In this document: positions 6,748 to 11,792 of the stretch, in pieces | Position numbering within the stretch: position 1 is the stretch's first letter | Layout of the letters: every line of letters begins with the position of its first letter | Assembly: GCF_910584445.1 (NCBI RefSeq) | Contig: NZ_CAJUBO010000031.1 | Span: 1-11,792, forward strand | Reading direction: 5' to 3' | DNA: 11,792 nucleotides | From: an uncultured Desulfovibrio sp. | GTDB taxonomy: Bacteria; Desulfobacterota; Desulfovibrionia; Desulfovibrionales; Desulfovibrionaceae | Notes under the pieces: generated by a model | Seen by the model: the letters and a program-made list of their open reading frames with translations, nothing else | The model's database searches: none | What the model was told of the DNA's origin: nothing | Position numbers and translations under genes: made by a program

Positions 6748-8097
6748 ATGGCGACCCCTCCTTCGCAAGACAAACCTTCGTTCTTCAAGGCCGGCGACAC
6801 GGCGCAGCGTTCCGCGACCGCCGCCGCCCCGGCCTCGCAACGCCGTGACGCCGAGGCGGATCGTCCGACTTCCCTGTACAAGCCGCGGCAGCCTTCCTCC
6901 TTTTCCACCGGCGCCACGGACAAGGAGAGCGCGCAACGCCCCTTCGCCACGGATCGCGCCACCTCCCCCTTTGGAACGCCGGGGCAGGCGGGGGCAGCGG
7001 CACGGCCGTTCTCTTCGCTGCGTACGGGCGCCCAGGCGTCGCCCGCCGAGGGCGCGCCATCGCGCTTTTCGTCCCTGACGCGCCAGGCGGCCCCCGCGGC
7101 CGGCGCGCAACCGGCCCCGCTCCGTTCCACGGCCTTCGGCGCAAGGCCGGTCTCCATGCGTTCGGCCGCCGGCGGGGAACCAACGCCGTCCCCCACCAGC
7201 GCCTTCCGCAGCAAGGAAGAGACCCAGGCGCCCAGGGCCGCCTCGCCCTTCCGCAAGGATCTTCAGATCAGCGATGAGGAGTTCCTGCTGCTCCGGGATT
7301 TCATCTACCAGCAATGCGGCATCTTCATTGCCGAAAACCGCAAGTATCTGGTGGAAAATCGTCTCTCCAACCGCATCAAGGAACTGAACCTCAAAAGCTA
7401 TAACGAGTATTACAATTTCCTCCGCTTTGACGCCAGCCGCAAACAGGAGCTGAACAAGCTTTTCGAAGTCGTCACCACCAACGAGACGAGCTTTTTCCGC
7501 AACCCGCCGCAACTGGAAGTCTTTCAGCGCGTGGTGCTCGGCGAGGCGCTGGACCAGTGCCGCAGGACCGGGCAAAAAAAGCTGCGCATCTGGTCGGCAG
7601 GCTGCTCCACCGGCGAGGAACCTTATACCCTCGCCATCATCCTGCACGAAACACTCAAGAACGACATCAGCAACTGGGACATCAAGATCACGGCCAACGA
7701 CCTTTCCGAGGCCGTTCTGGCCGCGGCGCGCCGGGGCATTTACAACGAATATGCGTTACGCACCACGCCCAAGGAAATGGTGGACAGGTACTTCCACAAG
7801 GACGGCAGCGTTTACAAGCTGGATGCCGCCCTCAAGCGCCTGGTCTCCTTCGGCCAGATCAATCTCAGTGACAAGGAACAGCTCAAGCGGGTGGAGAAGT
7901 CACAGATCGTCTTTTGCCGCAACGTCATCATCTACTTTGATGACGACATGAAGCGCAAGGTCATCAACGCCTTCTATGACAATCTGCTGCCCAAGGGCGT
8001 GCTTCTCATCGGCCATTCGGAATCGCTGCACAATATCAGCCGCGCTTTCCAGCTTGAGCACCACAAGGGCACCATCCTGTACCGGAAAATAAGCTAG
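6748..8097 (+). CDS. cheR: CheR, chemoreceptor glutamate methyltransferase with long disordered N-terminal tail
   Basis: A 449-residue protein. Residues ~172-449 are a normal-size CheR that transfers methyl from S-adenosylmethionine to receptor glutamates. The helical N-domain starts at LQISDEEF. TTNETSFFRNP (243-253) follows, then the SAM-binding motif SAGCSTGEEPY (283-293), and CRNVIIYF (390-397). Residues 1-~170 are extra compared with E. coli CheR (286 residues in total). This part is rich in Ala, Ser, Pro, Arg, Thr and Gly, lacks hydrophobic runs, and carries about ten spaced [PST]-x-[FY] motifs such as PSFF, TSLY, SSF, SPF, RPF and SRF. The start is fixed by AGGAG five bases before ATG 6748, and the tail has no internal ATG with a comparable site, so the extension is probably translated. 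CheR is coupled to the preceding HEAT-repeat gene (2-bp gap). Confidence 0.96.
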   Translation: MATPPSQDKPSFFKAGDTAQRSATAAAPASQRRDAEADRPTSLYKPRQPSSFSTGATDKESAQRPFATDRATSPFGTPGQAGAAARPFSSLRTGAQASPAEGAPSRFSSLTRQAAPAAGAQPAPLRSTAFGARPVSMRSAAGGEPTPSPTSAFRSKEETQAPRAASPFRKDLQISDEEFLLLRDFIYQQCGIFIAENRKYLVENRLSNRIKELNLKSYNEYYNFLRFDASRKQELNKLFEVVTTNETSFFRNPPQLEVFQRVVLGEALDQCRRTGQKKLRIWSAGCSTGEEPYTLAIILHETLKNDISNWDIKITANDLSEAVLAAARRGIYNEYALRTTPKEMVDRYFHKDGSVYKLDAALKRLVSFGQINLSDKEQLKRVEKSQIVFCRNVIIYFDDDMKRKVINAFYDNLLPKGVLLIGHSESLHNISRAFQLEHHKGTILYRKIS

Positions 8098-8102
8098 CGG
8101 AA

Positions 8103-8126
8103 CATGCCCGCCCTGCGCGGGGCATG
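8103..8126. repeat. Inverted repeat between cheR and parA
   Basis: CATGCCC (8103-8109) and GGGCATG (8120-8126) form a perfect 7-bp stem with a 10-base loop, 5 bases after the cheR stop. No T-run follows, so it is not a classical terminator. It would bury the ATG at 8124, which favours the later GTG at 8148 as the parA start. It may limit decay or lower expression of the downstream part of the operon. Confidence 0.5.
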
Positions 8127-8147
8127 CGCCCGGCCTGCGGAACGTGT

Positions 8148-8924
8148 GTGAATGCGAAAGTTCTGACGATCGCCAACCAGAAAGGAGGCGTGGGCAAGAC
8201 CACCACTTCAGTGACGCTCGGCAGCGCCCTGGCGCGAATGGGCAGGAAGGTCCTTCTGCTGGACCTTGACCCCCATGCCTGCGCGACGCTCCATGCGAGG
8301 ATATTTCCCGAAGATGTCACGGCGAGCCTGTATGACATCTTCCTCTCCGAAGAAGAGGCATGGCCGTCGCTCTGGTCCAGGGTCATCCATACGGGCGCGC
8401 TTCAGGGCATGGATATCGCCCCCGGGCATATCCGGCTTTCGGAACTCGAAGTGGATTTCCGCGAACGCCGTGCCAAGGGAGCGGTACTCACGCGCAGCCT
8501 CATGGCGCTGAAAGACAGGTATGACTTCATCATCCTGGACTGCCCGCCCCATGCGGGCGTCCTTCTGGTAAACGCCCTGGTGGCTGCGGACTTGCTGATT
8601 ATTCCCATCCAGACGGATTTTTTCGCGCTGCATGGGTTAAAGCTGCTCTTTGACACGCTGCATATCCTGAACAAGGTGCTCCCCACCCCCATCCGGTACC
8701 GCGCCGTGCCGACCATGTATGACAGGAGGGCCAAGGCATGCACGCGGGTCCTGGAGCTGATGCGGCACAAGATGGGAGAGGCCGTTTTTCGGACGGTCAT
8801 CAGCGTGGACACGCATTTTCGGGAGGCAAGTGCCCGCGGCTGTTCCATTTACGATATTGATGCCCGCTCCCGGGGCGCGCTCGGCTATGCAAGCCTGGCG
8901 CAGGAAGTGCAGGGTTTATGGTGA
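8148..8924 (+). CDS. parA: ParA/MinD-family ATPase of the chemotaxis operon
   Basis: A 258-residue cytoplasmic ATPase of the ParA/Soj group. These form ATP-dependent dimers on nucleoid DNA or at poles and position cargo. The deviant Walker A is NQKGGVGKTT near residue 10, A' is LLLDLDPHA and Walker B is DFIILDCPP. The C-terminal part (RVLELM...VISVDTHFREASARG) is typical of Soj-like proteins. The N-terminus begins right at the Walker A strand, so there is no DNA-binding helix-turn-helix as in plasmid P1-type ParA. The GTG start at 8148 gives the family N-terminus (NAKVLTIAN). The ATG at 8124 adds eight residues but lies in a hairpin. No parB gene is present. The gene overlaps cheW by 7 bp. 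By analogy with PpfA of Rhodobacter and ParC of Vibrio, it probably places chemotaxis clusters and not chromosomes. That role is inferred from context. Confidence 0.9.
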   Translation: MNAKVLTIANQKGGVGKTTTSVTLGSALARMGRKVLLLDLDPHACATLHARIFPEDVTASLYDIFLSEEEAWPSLWSRVIHTGALQGMDIAPGHIRLSELEVDFRERRAKGAVLTRSLMALKDRYDFIILDCPPHAGVLLVNALVAADLLIIPIQTDFFALHGLKLLFDTLHILNKVLPTPIRYRAVPTMYDRRAKACTRVLELMRHKMGEAVFRTVISVDTHFREASARGCSIYDIDARSRGALGYASLAQEVQGLW

Positions 8925-9571
8925 AGACACCCGAGGAGTATTTTTCCGGTCTTGACCTCACATGCGCCGGACAAGGCGCGGGTGGCGGCTTGAATGACGC
9001 GGAACGCGCGTTTGTTGAAAAGTACGTCGGCATGGAAATGCTGGAGCGGCTCCCTGCCGTCGCCGCAGCAGATGCGCCCCCACCCGTGCGGTCGCCCGCT
9101 CCGGCCGCGGTGTCGCTACGGGAACGGTTGCAGCGTGAAACCCGCATCCAGATGGTGTCGTTTTTCGTCCAGGAGCAACTCTTTTTGCTGCCCGTGGCCG
9201 GCATCCAGGAGGTTTTGCGTCATATAGAGCTTGTCAAGGTTCCCCTGGCGCCATCATTTGTGGCCGGCGTGGTCAATCTGCGCGGCCGGGTGACGCCGCT
9301 GGTCCTTCTTGCCGAGCTTCTCACCGCCCGCAAGGGGGAGTATTCCGAACGCAGCTCCATCATCGTCTGCGGAACGGAAATGCTGCAACTGGGGCTGATC
9401 GTGGACAAAGTACATACCATGCACATGGTGGAACAGGAAAAGATTCTGTGGAATGCGGAATCCAAACTGGGGGAAAGCGCGGATTTTCTTTGTGGCGTTG
9501 TCGATCTGGATGACCATGTTCACGGGATGGTTTCCCCGGATATGATCACGCAACGTCTGCTCACAGCATGA
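8918..9571 (+). CDS. cheW: CheW-domain coupling protein with N-terminal extension
   Basis: A 217-residue protein. Residues ~77-217 form one CheW domain, the SH3-like adaptor that links CheA to receptors: MVSFFVQEQLFLLPVAGIQEV, then VAGVVNLRGRVTPLVLLAELL, then GLIVDKVHTMHMV. Classical CheW is about 165 residues with a negligible leader, so residues 1-76 are extra. This region has a short acidic/aromatic peptide (EEYFSGLDL, 6-14), a likely helix (LNDAERAFVEKYVGMEMLERL, 26-46, one residue more than the listed core) and an Ala/Pro linker (47-66). The ATG at 8918 lies inside the end of parA (ATGGTGA, 7-bp overlap), so translation of the two is probably coupled and their products made together. The N-terminal part is a candidate contact for ParA, as in Vibrio ParP, which also joins a CheW-like domain to a ParA-binding region. 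A plain CheW with an unimportant leader is the alternative. Confidence 0.93.
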   Translation: MVKTPEEYFSGLDLTCAGQGAGGGLNDAERAFVEKYVGMEMLERLPAVAAADAPPPVRSPAPAAVSLRERLQRETRIQMVSFFVQEQLFLLPVAGIQEVLRHIELVKVPLAPSFVAGVVNLRGRVTPLVLLAELLTARKGEYSERSSIIVCGTEMLQLGLIVDKVHTMHMVEQEKILWNAESKLGESADFLCGVVDLDDHVHGMVSPDMITQRLLTA

Positions 9572-9699
9572 TGCGATGATGCGGACAAAACTACTGGAAA
9601 CTGTGGCAGGAGTGCCGCCGCGCGGACGCGCATTCCTTCAGCGCAACTCACGCCGGGCTTTCGCGCAGCTCGACAGGACGTTCGGGAACAGGTGTCAAA

Positions 9700-10065
9700 A
9701 TGAAACACATCATGGTCGTCGATGATTCAAAGACCATTCGCAATCTCGTGGCCTTTGTCCTCAAGACCGAAGGCTTCAAGGTAACGACCGCCGAGGACGG
9801 GCTGGACGCTATTGAAAAGCTTTACAGCCTTGAGCCGGTCGATCTGATCGTCTCTGACGTCAACATGCCCCGCATGGACGGCTTCACCTTCATCAAGACC
9901 CTGCGGACGCAGGACGCCTACAAGGACATCCCCATCATCGTCCTTTCCACCGAAGGCCAGGAGCAGGATATCCAGACAGGCATGAGCCTTGGCGCCAATC
10001 TCTACATGGTCAAACCCGCCCAGCCGGAAAAAATGGTACGGAATATAAAGATGCTTCTTGGCTAG
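9700..10065 (+). CDS. cheY: CheY, single-domain chemotaxis response regulator
   Basis: A 121-residue stand-alone receiver domain, normal CheY length, with no output domain. All phosphorylation residues are present: acidic pair D8/D9, phospho-acceptor D53 (SDVNMP), switch S83 in VLSTEG, an aromatic at 102 (the switch tyrosine position) and K105 in MVKP. Phosphorylated by CheA, it would bind the flagellar switch, or with several CheY paralogues it could act as a phosphate sink. The ATG at 9700 is preceded by AGGTG with 7-base spacing. A 128-bp gap separates it from cheW, longer than elsewhere in the operon. I see no convincing promoter in the gap, only a small hairpin (GGCA-GGAG-TGCC, 9605-9616). 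The cheY stop codon lies within the sigma-28 promoter for cheA. Confidence 0.96.
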   Translation: MKHIMVVDDSKTIRNLVAFVLKTEGFKVTTAEDGLDAIEKLYSLEPVDLIVSDVNMPRMDGFTFIKTLRTQDAYKDIPIIVLSTEGQEQDIQTGMSLGANLYMVKPAQPEKMVRNIKMLLG

Positions 10066-10072
10066 CCGATAA
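10046..10072 (+). promoter_or_regulatory. Sigma-28 (FliA) promoter upstream of cheA
   Basis: TAAAGATG (10046-10053), an 11-bp spacer and GCCGATAA (10065-10072) match the enterobacterial sigma-28 consensus TAAAGTTT-N11-GCCGATAA at 6 of 8 positions in the -35, all 8 in the -10, and in spacing. It spans the last codons and stop of cheY. The expected start is near 10080, giving a leader of about 50 nt for cheA. It would tie cheA expression to late flagellar genes independently of the promoter before cheB. Confidence 0.8.
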
Positions 10073-10089
10073 GACCAGCAGTACATTCC

Positions 10090-10125
10090 CGCCGGGAGCG
10101 GCGCTGCTTTTAGCCAAATGAAGGA
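10090..10125 (+). promoter_or_regulatory. cheA leader hairpin with GGAG loop and second GGA in the ribosome binding site
   Basis: CGCCG (10090-10094) pairs with CGGCG (10099-10103), leaving a GGAG tetraloop. A second GGA lies 28 bases later inside the cheA Shine-Dalgarno sequence (AAGGA, 10121-10125). A GGA in a hairpin loop plus one at the ribosome binding site is the classical layout of CsrA targets. The hairpin is followed by CTGCTTTT, so a weak terminator is an alternative, though a 5-bp stem with four Ts is poor. Function is inferred. Confidence 0.35.
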
Positions 10126-10131
10126 ATGGGT

Positions 10132-11792
10132 ATGAGCCAAGAATTCTTTGATCCGGAACTCGTTGCCGACTTCATCGCGGAAGCCAAGGAACATCTTGAG
10201 ACCATCGAACCCAACCTCCTCGAACTTGAGAAGGCTCCCGACAATCTTGCCCTGCTGAACGATATTTTCCGGCCCATGCATTCCCTCAAGGGAGCATCCG
10301 GGTTTCTTGGCCTGAACCGCATCAATCATCTTGCGCACAAGTCGGAAAACATCCTTGACGAGCTTCGCAAGGGGAGCATGCAGGTCACGTCCGAGATCAT
10401 GGACGTCATCCTTGCTTCCACGGACGCCCTGCGCCAGATGATCGAAAACCTCGAAAGCACCAATGCCGAGGGCGATGTCGAGACAGAATCCATCATGGCG
10501 CAGATCGACGCCATCATGGCCGGCGACAGCGCCCGCCCCGCGGCGACGGCTGCCGATGCTCCCCAGGACGCTGCCGTCGATGCCGCCACGCCCCCTGCGG
10601 AAGAGGCGCCTGACGAGGCCGAGGCCCCCGCGGAGGAAACATCCGCCGAGGCCGCGGCCCCTGAGGAAGCTCAGGAGAACACGGCTGCGGAAGCCCCGCA
10701 GCCTGACGCCGCCCCCGCGCCGCAGCCGGTTGCCGCGGAGGCAGAAAAGCAGCAGGGCATGAGCGCCAAGGAATGGGTGGCAAGCCTGCCCAGCGGTGCC
10801 CCCTATGCCCTGACGGCCTTCGGCGAGGGGCATCTCAAGGATTTCATCGACGAATCCTATGAAATCATCGCCAATCTGAACGACGGCCTGCTTGACCTTG
10901 AAGAGAACCCCACCGGCCGCGACGATCTGGTCAATGACCTCTTCCGCTATTTCCACAACATGAAGGGAAACAGCGGCATCATCGGCTATAACGAGCTTAA
11001 TGGCCTGACGCACGAGGCGGAAACGCTGCTCAACAACGTGCGCCAGGGCAAGATCACGCCGAGCCACGAACTTATCGACCTTCTCCTGCTGACGGTGGAT
11101 GTGATGGAAGGACTTGTCCAGACCATCGATGTCCCCGCCTGTCAGGCCACCCCCTTTGATACTAGCCCCATCGTCAAACAGCTCCAGCTCGCCCTTGCCG
11201 GTGAAGGCATTGCCCTGCCCCCGGCGTTGCGGGCCGCACAGGTCCCCGCGCCGCAGGAAACCGCACCGGCTGCCGCCGAAACAGGAGCCGCGCCCGCTGA
11301 AACAGGCGCCGTGGAAGTGGTGCAGCCCAGCATCATTCCCGTGGGCCTTGAAAATGACGATGTCGATGTCTTTCGCGTCACGGTCAAGCAGCAACAGGAA
11401 ATCATCAGCGCCGCGCTGGCAACGCTGCGGAAAGACGGCGCGCACAAGGATTCCATCGACGCCCTCTATCGTTGCCTCATCGCCATCAAGAATGCCTGCG
11501 GTTTTGTAGGTCTGGACGAGATCAAGATCTACGCGGAGCGCACGGCCGGCATCGTGGATCAGGGGCGCACCACCGGCATAGATTTCACCCTCATGGTCGA
11601 CCTTCTCGGCCAGGAGACCGACATCATCAACGACATGGTGCAAAAGGCCCTGGACGAGGGCAAGGTCTGCGCCACGAAAGAGGAAAAGGACGAGGCCCCG
11701 GCCGCGACGGCGGAGTCCGCGCCCGCGGCCGCATCCGTGGCGCCCGCCGCGCAGGCGGCCTCCCCTGCCGCGCCCGCCGCGCCGGCGCCTGC
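10132..11792 (+). CDS. cheA: CheA histidine kinase, N-terminal part with two Hpt domains and a third degenerate Hpt-like domain (3' end outside window)
   Basis: The first 553 codons of a large CheA, the kinase that passes phosphate to CheY and CheB. Hpt1 (~1-118) has the phospho-histidine H50 in MHSLKGASGFLGL. An acidic Ala/Pro/Glu linker (~125-205) follows. Hpt2 (~231-335) has H275 in FHNMKGNSGIIG. After a second Ala/Pro/Glu-Thr-Gly linker comes a third helical domain (~405-510) with LIAIKNACGFVGL, where Ile450 stands at the histidine position. A further Ala/Pro linker runs off the window at ~515. The P3 dimerisation, ATPase and CheW-like domains are therefore still to come. Classical CheA has a single Hpt within the first ~130 residues, so over 500 residues before the kinase core is unusual. 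The ATG at 10132 follows AAGGA with 6-base spacing. Assignment as CheA instead of another Hpt protein rests on the operon and on Hpt1 and Hpt2 similarity. Confidence 0.92.
   Translation, partial: MSQEFFDPELVADFIAEAKEHLETIEPNLLELEKAPDNLALLNDIFRPMHSLKGASGFLGLNRINHLAHKSENILDELRKGSMQVTSEIMDVILASTDALRQMIENLESTNAEGDVETESIMAQIDAIMAGDSARPAATAADAPQDAAVDAATPPAEEAPDEAEAPAEETSAEAAAPEEAQENTAAEAPQPDAAPAPQPVAAEAEKQQGMSAKEWVASLPSGAPYALTAFGEGHLKDFIDESYEIIANLNDGLLDLEENPTGRDDLVNDLFRYFHNMKGNSGIIGYNELNGLTHEAETLLNNVRQGKITPSHELIDLLLLTVDVMEGLVQTIDVPACQATPFDTSPIVKQLQLALAGEGIALPPALRAAQVPAPQETAPAAAETGAAPAETGAVEVVQPSIIPVGLENDDVDVFRVTVKQQQEIISAALATLRKDGAHKDSIDALYRCLIAIKNACGFVGLDEIKIYAERTAGIVDQGRTTGIDFTLMVDLLGQETDIINDMVQKALDEGKVCATKEEKDEAPAATAESAPAAASVAPAAQAASPAAPAAPAP

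Noticed and set aside
8148..8924. parA as part of a chromosome or plasmid partition locus.
   Set aside because: No parB or parS-like repeats nearby and it is embedded in the chemotaxis operon with overlap to cheW.
9603..9616. TGGCAGGAGTGC before cheY as a sigma-54 promoter.
   Set aside because: The GG and GC elements are only 7 bases apart instead of 10, so spacing rules it out.
9576..9725. A 49-residue Arg-rich small frame in the cheW-cheY gap, overlapping the cheY start.
   Set aside because: No ribosome binding site, runs out of frame into cheY, and composition matches random GC-rich sequence. Conservation analysis would be needed to revive it.
10118..10135. A five-codon frame (MKEWV) whose stop overlaps the cheA start codon, like a coupling leader peptide.
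   Set aside because: It contains the cheA Shine-Dalgarno sequence itself and has none of its own, so it is most likely chance.
10560..10740. GC-rich repetitive stretch in cheA as a possible DNA repeat element.
   Set aside because: It is in frame and encodes an Ala/Pro/Glu linker between Hpt domains. The repetition follows from the amino-acid composition.
9727..11643. A 638-codon open frame on the minus strand across cheY and cheA.
   Set aside because: It mirrors well-supported cheY and cheA codons in a GC-rich genome, has His/Gly/Val-rich antisense composition, no family motif, and spans a promoter and intergenic gap. A shadow frame.

Overview
The window looks like a flagellated member of the Desulfovibrionaceae (Desulfovibrio, Nitratidesulfovibrio or Bilophila type). 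The DNA is GC-rich. The gene order runs from flagellin to a chemotaxis operon that contains a HEAT-repeat protein and a ParA ATPase. From memory, unchecked, this resembles the cheA3 locus of D. vulgaris Hildenborough. No mobile element, CRISPR array or rRNA was seen.

Left part (1-3600), mixed short units. The window opens with the last 37 codons of a flagellin. It converges on mtaB, a radical-SAM tRNA methylthiotransferase on the minus strand, and the two stop codons share one CTAG. A 64-bp divergent gap separates mtaB from a secreted M15 peptidoglycan peptidase, which is followed by a 155-residue charged protein of unknown function. Convergent to that are a YbaK/EbsC-family tRNA-editing deacylase and, directly upstream of it on the same strand, the tRNA-Pro(CGG) gene with its own promoter and an intrinsic terminator.

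Right part (3600-11792), one chemotaxis operon on the plus strand. A good sigma-70-type promoter sits back to back with the tRNA promoter. The order is cheB, HEAT-repeat protein, cheR, parA, cheW, cheY, cheA. Spacing is tight at first (22 bp, 2 bp, 50 bp, then a 7-bp overlap) and looser before cheY (128 bp) and cheA (66 bp). A near-consensus sigma-28 (FliA) promoter lies across the end of cheY, so cheA probably also has its own flagellar-regulon promoter.

How the genes work together: CheA phosphorylates CheY (motor output) and CheB (receptor demethylation), CheR methylates receptors, and CheW couples CheA to receptors. No receptor gene is in the window. Several parts are not textbook. CheA carries two intact Hpt domains plus a third Hpt-like domain that has lost its phospho-histidine. 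CheR has a ~170-residue disordered N-terminal tail with about ten short aromatic motifs. CheW has a ~75-residue N-terminal extension and is translationally coupled to the ParA ATPase. A ~645-residue HEAT-repeat scaffold sits between cheB and cheR. The most interesting reading, an inference, is a chemosensory array with its own positioning and scaffolding parts, analogous to the Vibrio ParC/ParP system.
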